This document shows positions 1 to 9,320 of a DNA stretch of 64,000 nt, piece by piece. Under the pieces are notes generated by a model, which saw nothing but the letters and a program-made list of their open reading frames with translations, had not been told where the DNA came from and made no database searches. Each line of letters opens with the position of its first letter. The stretch's first letter is position 1. This DNA comes from Phyllobacterium phragmitis (GTDB taxonomy: Bacteria; Pseudomonadota; Alphaproteobacteria; Rhizobiales; Rhizobiaceae), in the NCBI RefSeq assembly GCF_002980495.1, contig NZ_PVBR01000005.1, positions 186,001-250,000 of the forward strand, in the 5' to 3' direction. A program made the translations under genes and the position numbers.

Positions 1-3
1 CCC

Positions 4-174
4 TTGACCAAGATTCTACTCGTTCTGCTCCTCGTTGTGATGGCACTGCATCTGGTCAAGCCGCTGGGGCTGCCGGGCCTGAGGCAACGCAGCGATTTCT
101 GGAAGATCGCAGTGGTGGCGATCGGGCTGATGTTCCTCGTCGTCGCCCTGCATGCAGGGGCCGTGTTTAAATAA
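4..174 (+). CDS. small hydrophobic membrane protein (possibly 5'-partial)
   Basis: A 56-codon frame with a TTG start at base 4 ends at TAA 172-174. It encodes two hydrophobic segments (about residues 3-18 and 37-54) separated by a short basic loop with the run RQRSDFWK, and ends HAGAVFK. The shape is a two-helix inner-membrane miniprotein. The frame is open to the window edge, so the true start could lie upstream. A strong hairpin terminator follows directly after the stop codon, which supports this being a real transcribed gene. I do not recognise the family and assign no function. Confidence 0.5.
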   Translation: MTKILLVLLLVVMALHLVKPLGLPGLRQRSDFWKIAVVAIGLMFLVVALHAGAVFK

Positions 175-208
175 AAAAGCCCGGATCGTGCGATCCGGGC
201 TTTTTATT
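174..208. terminator. bidirectional intrinsic terminator
   Basis: A perfect 15-bp inverted repeat (arms 174-188 and 191-205, core GCCCGGATCG) with a 2-nt centre is flanked by A and T runs on both sides. It can end the plus-strand miniprotein gene and the minus-strand fba transcript, which converge here. Confidence 0.85.
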
Positions 209-224
209 GGACAATGTCCTGGCT

Positions 225-1250
225 TCATGCGGCCTTTTCGAGATCGCGTTTCCAACCGCCCGTCGCGGCAAGCGCATTCATGCGGGCGCGGTGGGAGAAG
301 GCGCGCTGTCCGGCGGCGACATTCTCCGGCTTGCCGGCCCAGGCCTTCAGTGCGGCTGCCTGCAATGCACGGCCATAGGAGAAGGTGAGCTTCCACGGCA
401 GCTGATAAGCGGCGTTCATGGCCGAGAGATGTGCCGTCGCCTCCTCGTCCGATTGGCCGCCGGACAGGAAGGCAATCCCCGGCACCGCCGAGGGCACCGT
501 CGATTTCAGGCAGCGCACTGTCTTTTCGGCGATTTCCTCGACGGAAGCTTTGCGGGCATTCTTGCCGTCGATGACCATGTTCGGCTTGAGGATCATGCCT
601 TCCAGCAAGACGCGCGCGTCATAGAGTTCGGCGAAGACCGTCTTGAGCACCCATTCGGTGACTTCATAGCAGCGGTCGATGGAGTGGTCGCCGGGCTTGC
701 CGTCCATCAGCACCTCAGGCTCGACGATCGGGACGATGCCGGCTTCCTGGCAAAGTGCTGCATAGCGGGCCAGCGCCTGGGCATTCTGCTTGACTGCGCC
801 CCAGCTGGGCAGGCCATCGGAGATGGAGATCACGCCGCGCCATTTGGCGAAACGCGCGCCAAGCGCATAATATTCGGACAGGCGTTCGCGCAGGCCATCG
901 AGCCCTTCGGTGATGGTCTCGCCGGGGAAGCCCGCCAGCGGTTTTGCGCCGGCATCGACCTTGATGCCCGGGATACTGCCGGCCTGCTTGATGATGTCGG
1001 CGAGCCTGGTGCCGTCGGCTGCGCTCTGGCGAATGGTTTCATCATAGAGGATGACGCCTGAGATGCAGTTCTTCATCGCCTCTTCGGAGCGGAACAGCAT
1101 TTCGCGATAATCGCGGCGGCTTTCTTCCGTGGAGGTCAGGCCGATCGTATCGAACCGCTTCTTGATCGTTCCCGAACTTTCATCGGCGGCAAGAAGGCCC
1201 TTGCCGTCGGCAACCATGGCAATCGCGATATCTTCGAGACGTTCACTCAT
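225..1250 (-). CDS. fba: fructose-bisphosphate aldolase, class I
   Basis: This 341-residue protein cleaves fructose-1,6-bisphosphate to glyceraldehyde-3-phosphate and dihydroxyacetone phosphate, or runs the reverse reaction. The class I (Schiff-base) signature is visible: GLLAADESSGTIKKRF near the N-terminus, EPEVLMDG about residues 177-184, and LKPNM with the Schiff-base lysine at about residue 222. The ATG at 1250 is preferred over an in-frame TTG 15 bases upstream because GGAG precedes it at about 9 bases and MSERLEDIA is a normal family start. It lies downstream of pgk on the same strand, with a 162-bp gap carrying two operator-like repeats, so it may have its own regulated promoter. Confidence 0.95.
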   Translation of the reverse strand: MSERLEDIAIAMVADGKGLLAADESSGTIKKRFDTIGLTSTEESRRDYREMLFRSEEAMKNCISGVILYDETIRQSAADGTRLADIIKQAGSIPGIKVDAGAKPLAGFPGETITEGLDGLRERLSEYYALGARFAKWRGVISISDGLPSWGAVKQNAQALARYAALCQEAGIVPIVEPEVLMDGKPGDHSIDRCYEVTEWVLKTVFAELYDARVLLEGMILKPNMVIDGKNARKASVEEIAEKTVRCLKSTVPSAVPGIAFLSGGQSDEEATAHLSAMNAAYQLPWKLTFSYGRALQAAALKAWAGKPENVAAGQRAFSHRARMNALAATGGWKRDLEKAA

Positions 1251-1329
1251 CAATGGGGGCTCCAACTTTTTCGTTCTTTCATCAGCGCAATAACAAAAGA
1301 GTGCGGTAAACGAAACGCCAGTGCAAACC

Positions 1330-1362
1330 TTTGAAACGATTGAATTTATTTCAAACGATTTA
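1330..1362. promoter_or_regulatory. pair of LacI/Cra-like operator half-palindromes upstream of fba
   Basis: Two related boxes, TTTGAAACGATTGAA (1330-1344) and TTTCAAACGATTTA (1349-1362), lie 19 bp apart in the spacer between pgk and fba. The core TGAAACGATTGA resembles the central-CG operators of LacI-family sugar regulators such as Cra/FruR. The repeat is visible in the sequence; the regulator is inferred. Confidence 0.35.
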
Positions 1363-1412
1363 GGAGTATCACTTTTTTCGGCAGACGGTTAAAGAAGGAG
1401 GGCGTCCCGGTT

Positions 1413-2606
1413 CTACGATTGCCGCAATACGTCGACGCCTGGAAGTGGTTTGCCTTCCATCCATTCGAGGAAGGCGCCGCCCGCCGTCGATACATAGCTG
1501 AAATCATCGGCGACGCCCGCGTGGTTGAGCGCCGCGACCGTATCGCCGCCGCCGGCGACCGAGACGAGATCGCCATCCCTGGTGCGGGCCGCGACATGGC
1601 GCGCGGCAGCGACCGTCGCCTTGTCGAAGGGGCGAAGTTCGAAAGCGCCGAGCGGTCCGTTCCAGACCAGCGTCGCGGCATCGTCTATGGCGCCCTGGAT
1701 GCGTTCGATCGACTGCGGCCCGACATCGAGAATCATGCCATCGGCCGGAATCGCGTCGAGGCCATAGGCGTGGTTGGGCGCATCAGCCTGGAAATGCCAT
1801 GCGACGATGGCATCGACGGGAAGGATGATGGCACATTTGGCGTCCTCCGCCTTGGCCATGATCTGGCGCGCCGTGTCGGCGAGATCATGCTCGCAAAGCG
1901 ATTTGCCGACGCCGATGCCGCGTGCGGCGAGAAAGGTGTTGGCCATGCCGCCGCCGATGACCAGCGCATCGACCTTTTCGATCAGGTTCATCAGGAGATC
2001 GATCTTGGAGGAAACCTTTGCGCCGCCGACAATCGCCACCACCGGGCGGGCGGGATTGCCAAGACCCTTTTCCAGTGCATCGAGTTCGGCCTGCATGGCA
2101 CGGCCGGCATAGGCGGGAAGCAGATGGGCGAGGCCTTCCGTCGAGGCATGAGCGCGGTGGGCGGCCGAAAAAGCATCGTTGACATAGATGTCGCCATTGG
2201 CGGCCAGCGCCCTGGCGAAATCGGGGTCGTTCTTTTCTTCGCCGGGGTGGAAACGGGTATTCTCCAGGAGCAGGATGTCACCGTCCTTCATGGCCGCGAC
2301 AGCGCTTGTCGCCTTCTCACCGATGCAATCCTCGGCAAAACGGACGGGGTGATGCAGATGTTTCTCCAACGCCTTCACCACCTGGCGCAGCGAAAATTCA
2401 GGGGATGGCGAGCCTTTGGGACGTCCGAAATGCGCCAGCAGGATGACTTTCGCCCCTTTCTTCGACAGTTCGGAAATGGTCTCCACGACGCGCTCGATAC
2501 GGGTGGCATCCGTTACTTCGCCATTGGACAGCGGGACATTCAGGTCGACGCGGAGAAGAACACGCTTGGATGTGATATCGGCATCATCGAGGGTACGGAA
2601 ACTCAT
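1413..2606 (-). CDS. pgk: phosphoglycerate kinase
   Basis: The 397-residue enzyme transfers phosphate between 1,3-bisphosphoglycerate and ADP in glycolysis and gluconeogenesis. Visible hallmarks are [11 protein letters not shown] near residue 15, the LAHFGRPKG substrate loop, VGGAKVSSK near residue 200, and a C-terminal VAGGGDT nucleotide-binding loop. The length is typical. The start at 2606 ([10 protein letters not shown]) follows GGAGAGAAG at good spacing; the frame could open further upstream but those residues are not family-like. It follows gap and a glycolipid-binding-fold gene on the same strand. Confidence 0.97.
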   Translation of the reverse strand: MSFRTLDDADITSKRVLLRVDLNVPLSNGEVTDATRIERVVETISELSKKGAKVILLAHFGRPKGSPSPEFSLRQVVKALEKHLHHPVRFAEDCIGEKATSAVAAMKDGDILLLENTRFHPGEEKNDPDFARALAANGDIYVNDAFSAAHRAHASTEGLAHLLPAYAGRAMQAELDALEKGLGNPARPVVAIVGGAKVSSKIDLLMNLIEKVDALVIGGGMANTFLAARGIGVGKSLCEHDLADTARQIMAKAEDAKCAIILPVDAIVAWHFQADAPNHAYGLDAIPADGMILDVGPQSIERIQGAIDDAATLVWNGPLGAFELRPFDKATVAAARHVAARTRDGDLVSVAGGGDTVAALNHAGVADDFSYVSTAGGAFLEWMEGKPLPGVDVLRQS

Positions 2607-2677
2607 CGGTCTTCTCTCCGGTCGGTGTTGCGCATGATCGTGGATCGTCCCGGGCAAAGGGCGCGAACACTACCAAA

Positions 2678-3247
2678 TCACGCTTTCAGCCTTTCGAACA
2701 GGCCTGGATAATCGATAACAAGGCCGTCCTCATCGACAGGAAGGTCGGCGCTGAAGCTGCGGTCCTCGGCCTGGTAGCGGTAGAGCCGGTCCGCTTCCAG
2801 GCAGGTATAGTTCTGTCCGTCGCGGAATGGTTCGAAGCCATCGAACGGCACATAAAGCATGGTGAGCTTCGCCGTCTCCGACTGCGGCGTCAGGCCGAGA
2901 CGTCTGATCGGTATTGTATTGGTGAAAGGCGTTCCGGCAAGGTCGATATCGATGCAGCCGTCGAATTCGGGCAAGGCATCGCCGTCCTCATCGCGCCAGC
3001 GCCCTTTGCCATCGGAAAGAAGCGCCAGCCGCTGTCCTGCCATGGTCTCGACGGAAAAGCTGCCGACATGCCAGCGTGCATCGCAATCGATGCGGTAGCG
3101 CACGCCGTAGGGAATGCCGCCGCGATCGCCGATCACCACGCTATCGACGCGGATACCGCCTTCATGCGGCGTGATGGTGAGGTGTTCGAGACCCTCTCCC
3201 TCAAGCAGGCGCCAGCGCACCGTTCTTTGGGAGAGGGCTCTGAACAT
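2678..3247 (-). CDS. putative glycolipid-binding domain protein (DUF1089-like)
   Basis: A 189-residue soluble protein with no signal peptide or membrane segment. Its composition (start MFRALSQRTVRWRLLEGEGL, a CLEADRLYRYQ stretch near residue 150, ending in a short hydrophobic tail) matches the putative glycolipid-binding family (PF06475, formerly DUF1089). I identify this from memory of the family and cannot run the search. The ATG lies 4 bp downstream of the gap stop codon, so it is almost certainly co-transcribed with gap. Its place between gap and pgk suggests a link to sugar-phosphate metabolism, but no reaction is known. Confidence 0.75.
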   Translation of the reverse strand: MFRALSQRTVRWRLLEGEGLEHLTITPHEGGIRVDSVVIGDRGGIPYGVRYRIDCDARWHVGSFSVETMAGQRLALLSDGKGRWRDEDGDALPEFDGCIDIDLAGTPFTNTIPIRRLGLTPQSETAKLTMLYVPFDGFEPFRDGQNYTCLEADRLYRYQAEDRSFSADLPVDEDGLVIDYPGLFERLKA

Positions 3248-3251
3248 CGGC

Positions 3252-4262
3252 TCAGATCACCTTGGCAAAGGCGACGGCGGTATCGCTCATGCGGTTGGAG
3301 AAGCCCCATTCATTGTCGTACCAGGTAAGGATACGGACGAAGGTGCCCTCTATGACCTTGGTCTGATCGATCGCGAAGATCGAGGACTGGCTGTCATGGT
3401 TGAAATCGCGCGACACCAAAGGCTCGTCGGTATAGCCGAGGACGCCCTTCAGCGGGCCGTCGGCGGCAGCCTTGATGGCGTCGTTGATTTCCTGGACCGT
3501 CGTGTCGCGCTTGGCGACGAACTTGAAATCGACGACCGAGACGTTGGGGGTCGGAACGCGGATCGAGGTGCCGTCGAGCTTGCCCTTGAGTTCCGGCAGC
3601 ACCAGGCCGACGGCCTTGGCCGCACCTGTCGAGGTCGGGATCATCGAAAGGGCCGCTGCGCGGGCGCGGTAGAGGTCCTTGTGCATCTGGTCGAGCGACG
3701 GCTGGTCGTTGGTATAGGAGTGGATTGTCGTCATGAAGCCATGGTCGATGCCGACTGCGTCGTTCAGGACCTTGACCACCGGAACGAGGCAGTTGGTGGT
3801 GCACGAGGCGTTGGAGATGACCAGATCGTCCTTGGTCAGCTTGTCATGATTGACGCCGTAGACGACCGTCAGGTCGGCGCCCTCGGCGGGGGCGGAGATG
3901 AGCACGCGCTTGGCGCCGGCGGTCAGATGCGCGGCAGCCTTGTCGCGGGTGGTGAAGAAGCCGGTGCATTCCATCGCGATGTCGACGCCGAGCTCCTTGT
4001 GGGGGAGCATCGCCGGATCCTTGATCGCCGTCACCTTGATTGGCTTGCCGCCGCCGACGGTAATCGTGTCGCCTTCGACCTTGACGGAAGCCGGGAAGCG
4101 GCCGTGGACCGAGTCGTAGCGCAACAGATGCGCATTGGTTTCCACCGGACCGAGATCATTGATCGCCACGACTTCGATGTCGGTGCGGCCGGATTCGACA
4201 ATGGCGCGAAGGATATTGCGGCCGATACGACCAAACCCGTTGATTGCGACGCGAACTGCCAT
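3252..4262 (-). CDS. gap: glyceraldehyde-3-phosphate dehydrogenase, type I
   Basis: The 336-residue enzyme oxidises glyceraldehyde-3-phosphate to 1,3-bisphosphoglycerate with NAD(P)+. The Rossmann motif [10 protein letters not shown] is at residues 8-17. The catalytic cysteine is C154 in SNASCTTNC and the base is H181 in [10 protein letters not shown]. The C-terminal [11 protein letters not shown] is also present. ND at about 35-36 fits the glycolytic NAD-preferring type. It is the upstream member of a minus-strand run gap, glycolipid-binding protein, pgk, fba, with tkt upstream across a palindromic intergenic element. Confidence 0.97.
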   Translation of the reverse strand: MAVRVAINGFGRIGRNILRAIVESGRTDIEVVAINDLGPVETNAHLLRYDSVHGRFPASVKVEGDTITVGGGKPIKVTAIKDPAMLPHKELGVDIAMECTGFFTTRDKAAAHLTAGAKRVLISAPAEGADLTVVYGVNHDKLTKDDLVISNASCTTNCLVPVVKVLNDAVGIDHGFMTTIHSYTNDQPSLDQMHKDLYRARAAALSMIPTSTGAAKAVGLVLPELKGKLDGTSIRVPTPNVSVVDFKFVAKRDTTVQEINDAIKAAADGPLKGVLGYTDEPLVSRDFNHDSQSSIFAIDQTKVIEGTFVRILTWYDNEWGFSNRMSDTAVAFAKVI

Positions 4263-4320
4263 TTTCTATTCTCTCCCTACTGGGTGTGGGTGGTGCCCTG
4301 ATGAGCCCGACTGCATAATT

Positions 4321-4414
4321 CCTTAAATCAGAATCGATTTAAGGATAAAATTATGCAGCATTTCAAAGTGCTAGAGCGTCCTTTGCGCGCCCAATTGGAC
4401 GCGCGGCGCTCTAG
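4321..4414. repeat. double-palindrome intergenic repeat between tkt and gap
   Basis: Two hairpins lie side by side: CCTTAAATC/GATTTAAGG (4321-4329 and 4336-4344, perfect 9-bp arms) and CTAGAGCG...CGCTCTAG (4371-4414), whose inner arms are also GC-complementary. The arrangement resembles a dispersed element I remember from Brucella/Ochrobactrum intergenic regions; this recollection is unchecked. There is no T-run, so it is not an obvious terminator. Confidence 0.5.
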
Positions 4415-4430
4415 TGGCCAGTGCCGCTAA

Positions 4431-6425
4431 TCAAGCGGCTTTCTGCAATTTGGCTTCGGCAGCCTTGACGACGGCCTCTGCGGTAATGCCGAAATGCTTG
4501 TAGAGGTCTTCGATGCGCCCGCTGGCGCCGAAACCAGTCATGCCGATGAAGATTCCATCATCACCGATGAAACGCTGCCAGCCGAGCGAAATCGCCGCCT
4601 CGACCGCGATCTTGACCGGCGCATCGCCGAGCAGCGCCTGCTGATAGGCCGGCGTCTGTTGTTCGAAGAGTTCGAAACAGGGGACGGAGACGACGCGCGT
4701 CGCAATGCCGTTCCTCTCGAGCGTGGCACGAGCGTCGAGTGCGATCTCGACTTCCGACCCGGTGGCGAAAATCGTCACCTTGGCATCGTCGCCGGCTGTC
4801 GCCAGCTCATAGGCGCCGTAAGCGCAGAGGTTTTCCTCGATATGATCGGTGCGGACCGTCGGCAGGTTCTGCCGGGTGAGGGCAATGGTCGATGGCGCCT
4901 TTGTCGATTTCAGCGCCAATTCCCAGCATTCGGCCGTTTCCACCACATCGGCGGGGCGGAACACCAGATGGTTCGGGATCGCCCGCAGCGCCGCAAGCTG
5001 CTCGACGGGCTGGTGCGTCGGGCCATCCTCGCCCAGGCCGATGGAATCATGCGTCATCACATAGACCACGCGAATACCCATCAGCGACGACAGGCGCATT
5101 GCCGGGCGGCAGTAATCGGAGAAGGTGAGGAAGGTGCCGGAATAGGGAATGATGCCGCCATGCAGCGTCAGACCATTCATCGCTGCCGCCATGCCGTGCT
5201 CGCGGATACCGTAATGGATATAGCGCCCGCTATAGTCATCAGGCGTGATCGGTTTGGTCTGACTGGTCCTGGTGTTGTTGGAGCCGGTGAGGTCGGCGGA
5301 GCCGCCAACGGTTTCGGGTACCACGCCATTGATGATCTCAAGCGCCATTTCGGACGCTTTGCGGGTGGCTACCTTGGGTTTTTCCGCCGAAACCTTCTTC
5401 TTGTAATCGGCGATCGCCTGCTCGAAGCCGCCGGGCAGATCACCGCGAATGCGGCGTTCGAATTCTCCGCGGGTGTCGGCGTCGGCAGCGGCCAGACGTT
5501 TTTCCCATTCCTGACGCTTGCGTGCTGCATTCAGTCCGGCAACGCGCCAGGTATCGAGAACATCAGCGGGAATGACGAAAGGAGTCTCTTCCCAGCCGAG
5601 AGCCTTGCGCGTGGCGGCGATTTCGTCGGCGCCGAGCGGCGAGCCGTGGACCTTGTTGGTGCCGGCCTTGTTCGGCGCGCCGAAGCCGATGGTGGTCTTG
5701 CAGGCGATCATCGTCGGCTTGTCGGAGGCACGGGCCTCTTCGATCGCCGTGGCGATGGCATCTTGATCGTGACCGTCGATGCTCAGCGTGTTCCAGCCGG
5801 ATGCGGCGAAACGCGCGGGCTGGTCGGTGTTGTCGGAGAGCGACACGGCACCGTCGATGGTGATGCTGTTGTTGTCCCAGAAGACGATGAGCTTGTTGAG
5901 CTTCAGATGGCCGGCAAGCGCGATGGCTTCCTGGCTGATGCCTTCCATCAGGCAGCCGTCGCCGGCGAGCGCATAGGTGTAGTGATTGACGAGGTCATCA
6001 CCGAACTGCGCATTCAAGATGCGTTCGCCCAGCGCCATGCCGACGGCATTGGCCAGTCCCTGACCGAGCGGGCCGGTGGTCGTCTCGATCCCTGCGGCAT
6101 GGCCATATTCGGGATGGCCTGCGGTCCTTGAACCCAACTGGCGGAAACTCTTGATCTCGTCGAGCGTGATATCCTCGTAACCGGAGAGATAGAGCACGGA
6201 ATAGAGCAGCATCGACCCATGGCCGGCGGACAGGACGAAACGGTCGCGGTCGGGCCAATGCGGGTTCTTCGGATCATGCGAAAGAAACCGGGTGTAGAGA
6301 ACCGTGGCGATATCGGCCGCGCCCATCGGCAGGCCGGGATGGCCGGAATTGGCCTTTTCCACCGCGTCCATCGACAGGAAACGGATCGCATTTGCCATTT
6401 TGTTGCATTTTTCGGAATTGGTCAT
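4431..6425 (-). CDS. tkt: transketolase
   Basis: A 664-residue thiamine-diphosphate enzyme that moves two-carbon ketol units between sugar phosphates in the pentose phosphate pathway. It shows [10 protein letters not shown] near residue 30, the ThDP/metal motif GDGCLMEG near residue 155, the histidine-rich [13 protein letters not shown] segment and IALTRQNLP in the second half. The start at 6425 (MTNSEKCNK) gives the usual length; upstream codons encode nonspecific residues. It is separated from gap by a 168-bp repeat-bearing gap. Confidence 0.97.
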   Translation of the reverse strand: MTNSEKCNKMANAIRFLSMDAVEKANSGHPGLPMGAADIATVLYTRFLSHDPKNPHWPDRDRFVLSAGHGSMLLYSVLYLSGYEDITLDEIKSFRQLGSRTAGHPEYGHAAGIETTTGPLGQGLANAVGMALGERILNAQFGDDLVNHYTYALAGDGCLMEGISQEAIALAGHLKLNKLIVFWDNNSITIDGAVSLSDNTDQPARFAASGWNTLSIDGHDQDAIATAIEEARASDKPTMIACKTTIGFGAPNKAGTNKVHGSPLGADEIAATRKALGWEETPFVIPADVLDTWRVAGLNAARKRQEWEKRLAAADADTRGEFERRIRGDLPGGFEQAIADYKKKVSAEKPKVATRKASEMALEIINGVVPETVGGSADLTGSNNTRTSQTKPITPDDYSGRYIHYGIREHGMAAAMNGLTLHGGIIPYSGTFLTFSDYCRPAMRLSSLMGIRVVYVMTHDSIGLGEDGPTHQPVEQLAALRAIPNHLVFRPADVVETAECWELALKSTKAPSTIALTRQNLPTVRTDHIEENLCAYGAYELATAGDDAKVTIFATGSEVEIALDARATLERNGIATRVVSVPCFELFEQQTPAYQQALLGDAPVKIAVEAAISLGWQRFIGDDGIFIGMTGFGASGRIEDLYKHFGITAEAVVKAAEAKLQKAA

Positions 6426-6757
6426 GGTCTCGGCCGTCTTTCGAAAGGGACTTGAGCGCGCCTGTTTCGGCGATGCTGGAAGAGCAGGCGACACATAGCA
6501 GGTGCAGATGTGGAGTCAATAAAACCATGCCCTACGATTCAGCCAGCCGGGTCGGATAACCAAGCCTGTGCGGAACTTGTGCATTGTCAGCAAAAGGACA
6601 TAATGCAGTCGATAACCGGTGTATGACTTTTTCATGACTGCCGTGATTTGTTGCGTGCAATCAAAGCAGGCACTAATATTCAGATTGGAAGCCGTTCTTG
6701 GCAATGCGATTCGTCGCCATTGGATTTTGCAACGAACGGTCAAGGGAATAACCAGGG
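6426..6757. other. divergent intergenic region, no gene seen
   Basis: These 332 bp separate divergently transcribed tkt (minus) and the DUF4164 gene (plus) and must hold both promoters. I see no RNA gene, strong palindrome or terminator here. Confidence 0.5.
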
Positions 6758-7030
6758 ATGGCACCGGAAACGACTCTCAAACAAGTCATGGATAGGCTGG
6801 ACCGGGCGCTCAATGCGCTTGAGGAAGCAGTCGATCTAAGGCTTGAGAAAGAGGGCGATTATGCGGAAGCCGAGGAAGAAGTGCAGCGCATGAACACCGA
6901 CCGCAGCCGGTTGGCGCAAGAGCTGGACACATCCGAATCCCGTGCCGAACGTCTCGAATCTGCGAACCGCGAAGTGTCGCGGCGTCTTGTCACAGCGATG
7001 GAAACGATCCGCGCCGTGCTGGACAGGTAA
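6758..7030 (+). CDS. DUF4164-type coiled-coil protein upstream of zapA
   Basis: A 90-residue, highly charged, entirely helical protein (heptad-like runs such as RLDRALNALEEAVDLRLEKE) without cysteines or membrane segments. In Rhizobiales, small proteins of this type (DUF4164) sit directly before zapA, as here with a 19-bp spacer. Co-transcription with zapA suggests a structural or division-related role, but this is inference from context. The start at 6758 follows CCAGGG; the family name is from memory. Confidence 0.7.
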   Translation: MAPETTLKQVMDRLDRALNALEEAVDLRLEKEGDYAEAEEEVQRMNTDRSRLAQELDTSESRAERLESANREVSRRLVTAMETIRAVLDR

Positions 7031-7049
7031 GCCGTATAGGAGAGATCAC

Positions 7050-7418
7050 ATGGCAACGGTGACTGTTACGATCGACGGCAAAGCCTACCGTATGGCCTGC
7101 GACGAAGGGCAGGAGCAGCACCTGACGGGGTTGGCCGAGCGCTTCGACCGTTATGTGACCCATCTGAAATCCTCTTTCGGCGAGATCGGAGACCAGCGTT
7201 TGACCGTCATGGCCGGCATCATGGTCATGGACGAGCTGGTCGAAATGCAGAAGCGTCTGAAGGGGCTGGAAAACGAGGCGGAAACCCTGCGCCGTTCGCG
7301 CGACGAGGCCTTGAACAAGGCCGACAAGAACGACGCGGCGCTGACCGGGACCCTGTCGGACGTGGCGCAGCGTATCGAGACGCTGGCGACCAGGATCGCG
7401 GTGAAGCCGGTTGCGTGA
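7050..7418 (+). CDS. zapA: cell division protein ZapA
   Basis: The 122-residue protein begins MATVTVTIDGKAYRMACDEGQ and continues with LTGLAERFDRYV and MAGIMVMDELVE, the ZapA N-terminal globular domain, followed by a coiled coil (about residues 65-115). ZapA binds and bundles FtsZ filaments at the division site. The chosen ATG follows AGGAGAG at 6-7 bases; a longer in-frame start at 6942 would overlap the preceding gene and lacks family similarity. The zapA / 6S RNA / 5-FCL order is a conserved bacterial arrangement. Confidence 0.92.
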   Translation: MATVTVTIDGKAYRMACDEGQEQHLTGLAERFDRYVTHLKSSFGEIGDQRLTVMAGIMVMDELVEMQKRLKGLENEAETLRRSRDEALNKADKNDAALTGTLSDVAQRIETLATRIAVKPVA

Positions 7419-7509
7419 AGCGCGCTGAACGGCGCAGGCCGGATAGGCCGCTTCCGGTCTCGTGTTTTTATTCAAAAAGCATGAACAAGCAGGCTTGCCC
7501 CACTGGCGC

Positions 7510-7680
7510 ACGGGCCCCTGGAGTCCTATATTGGCTGTCGGCGTACTGCACTTCCCGACAGGAGTAACACAATCCCCGGGGCCTTAATTGATCTCAAGGG
7601 AGCTGTCCCTGGAAAGGCCCGTGGGCTTTTTCATACGGCGCCCACCTACGTTGTAGGTTCCCGGGATCAATCTCTCCATC
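7510..7680 (+). ncRNA. ssrS: 6S RNA (approximate ends)
   Basis: The gap between zapA and the 5-formyltetrahydrofolate cyclo-ligase gene is the conserved site of 6S RNA, which binds the sigma70 RNA polymerase holoenzyme. The sequence has the expected long rod: GGGCCCCTGGAG at 7512-7523, a CCCCGGGGCC segment at about 7574, the small hairpin AGGGAGCTGTCCCT near 7597, and a returning arm with GGCCC and CCCGGGATCAATCTCTCC near 7660-7677. The large central bubble and closing stems fit the fold. I place the ends by eye, so they may be off by 10-20 bases. Confidence 0.75.
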
Positions 7681-7773
7681 GGTCGTTGTGGTCGCCACCC
7701 TTTTCCGATTTGCTTGACCTCCCTAATTTACTTGACCTCAATGCCCCGTTGCGGTTGTTTTCGGCTGTTATTC

Positions 7774-8379
7774 ATGGAGTGGCGGGTGGAGCAAATCGTC
7801 CCTGATCGCAAGGAATTGAAAAAGGCGCTGCGGCGGCAAGCGCTTGCCCGGCGCGATGCGCTCGACGTCGACTATCGCGCGAATGCTTCGTTGGCGGCCG
7901 CCAGGCATGGCGAGGGCATCGCCTTTGCACCCGGTACTGTGATCTCGGGCTTCTGGCCGATTCGCTCCGAGATCGATCCACGTCCGCTTCTCGCCACGTT
8001 GCGGGAACGTGGCGCCAGGCTTTGCCTGCCTGTCGTGCTCGACCGCGAAACCATCAGCTTCCGTGAATTGCTTGACGACACGCCGATGGTCGATACCGGT
8101 TTCGGCACGATCGGGCCCAGCTCGGCGGCGCGGGTGCTCGATCCGGATTTGATGCTGGTGCCGCTCGCTGCCTTCGACATATATGGCAGGCGCATCGGCT
8201 ATGGTGCCGGACATTACGACCGTGCTCTGGCGCGGCTCGCCGAGAAGGGCCTGCGTCCGCGGCTGATCGGTCTGGCCTTCGATTGCCAGGAAGTGGCGGA
8301 CGTACCGGATGAGCCGCATGATCTGCGGCTTTCACAGATCCTCACCGAGAGCGGCTTGCGCGGCGTTATGCCTGCCTGA
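7774..8379 (+). CDS. 5-formyltetrahydrofolate cyclo-ligase
   Basis: A 201-residue enzyme of the 5-FCL/YgfA family, which uses ATP to convert 5-formyl-THF into 5,10-methenyl-THF. Evidence is the N-terminal ATP-binding RKELKKALRRQALARRDAL helix and the C-terminal signature GRRIGYGAGHYDRAL (about residues 132-146). Placement directly after 6S RNA is the classic arrangement and hints at joint transcription. The start is uncertain: ATG 7774 lacks a strong ribosome site, while GTG 7786 has GGAG six bases upstream. Confidence 0.9.
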   Translation: MEWRVEQIVPDRKELKKALRRQALARRDALDVDYRANASLAAARHGEGIAFAPGTVISGFWPIRSEIDPRPLLATLRERGARLCLPVVLDRETISFRELLDDTPMVDTGFGTIGPSSAARVLDPDLMLVPLAAFDIYGRRIGYGAGHYDRALARLAEKGLRPRLIGLAFDCQEVADVPDEPHDLRLSQILTESGLRGVMPA

Positions 8380-8388
8380 TAAAGGCAG

Positions 8389-9216
8389 ATGATGAGATTT
8401 CTTTTTCTGGGCGATATGGTGGGCCGGTCGGGGCGCACGGCGGTGTATGAAAAACTGCCGGGGCTGATTGCCGATCTCAAATTGGATTTTGTCGTGGTGA
8501 ACGGCGAAAACGCGGCAGGCGGGTTCGGTATCACCGAGGACATTTTCAACCATACGCTCAGGGCCGGCGCCGACGTCGTGACAACGGGAAACCATGTCTG
8601 GGACCAGCGCGAGGCCCTGGATTTCGCAGAGCGCGAGGAGCGGTTTCTGCGTCCCGCCAATTTTCCCAAAGGCACCGCCGGCAAGGGGGCGGGCGTCTAT
8701 CTCGCCCGCAATGGCGCGCGCGTGCTCGTCTCCAACATCATGGGCCGGGTGTTCATGCATCCCGATCTCAATGATCCGTTCCAGGCGGCGGCGGAAATCC
8801 TCGATGCCTGTCCGCTGGGTGAGCAGGCCGATGCGGTGATCTTCGATTTCCATGCCGAGGCTACCAGCGAAAAGCAGTGTTTCGGACATTTCGTCGACAG
8901 CCGCGCCAGCCTGGTCGTCGGCACGCACACTCATGTGCCGACCGCCGACTGGCAGATCCTCAATGGCGGAACGGGCTACATGTCCGACGCCGGCATGTGC
9001 GGCGATTACGATTCCTCGCTCGGAATGGACAAGGAAGAACCGCTCAACCGCTTTCTGTCGAAGGTGCCGAAGGGCCGTTTCGAGGCGGCGGGCGGGCCCG
9101 CGACGCTGAGCGGTGTCTGCGTGGAGATATCCGATCGCACCGGGCTTGCCGAAAAGATCGGTCCGTTGCGCATTGGTCCCAGGCTTCAGGAGAGCATTCC
9201 GGATTTCTGGTCCTGA
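8389..9216 (+). CDS. YmdB-family metallophosphoesterase
   Basis: A 275-residue protein of the TIGR00282/YmdB family of calcineurin-like phosphoesterases. Characterised relatives hydrolyse 2',3'-cyclic nucleotides. Metal-ligand motifs visible are FLGDMVGRSGR (residues 5-15), VVNGENAAGGFG (37-48), TTGNHVWDQ (66-74), FHAEATSEK near 152 and GTHTHVPTAD near 179-188. It starts 10 bp after the 5-FCL stop and is probably in the same transcript. Two adjacent ATG codons (8389 and 8392) are possible starts; the second has slightly better spacing from AAAGG. Confidence 0.88.
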   Translation: MMRFLFLGDMVGRSGRTAVYEKLPGLIADLKLDFVVVNGENAAGGFGITEDIFNHTLRAGADVVTTGNHVWDQREALDFAEREERFLRPANFPKGTAGKGAGVYLARNGARVLVSNIMGRVFMHPDLNDPFQAAAEILDACPLGEQADAVIFDFHAEATSEKQCFGHFVDSRASLVVGTHTHVPTADWQILNGGTGYMSDAGMCGDYDSSLGMDKEEPLNRFLSKVPKGRFEAAGGPATLSGVCVEISDRTGLAEKIGPLRIGPRLQESIPDFWS

Positions 9217-9320
9217 CCGAAAATCTAAAGGCCAATTGACGGCGAACAGGGTGATTCCTACCTAACGTGCTCAGCCGCTTATTCGGTCAATGGCGCATTT
9301 TCTAGAGGGGACATCGAAAT

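Noticed and set aside
9217-9320. Manganese (yybP-ykoY) riboswitch before the TerC gene
   Set aside because: The 104-bp leader is too short and shows none of the conserved loop sequences.
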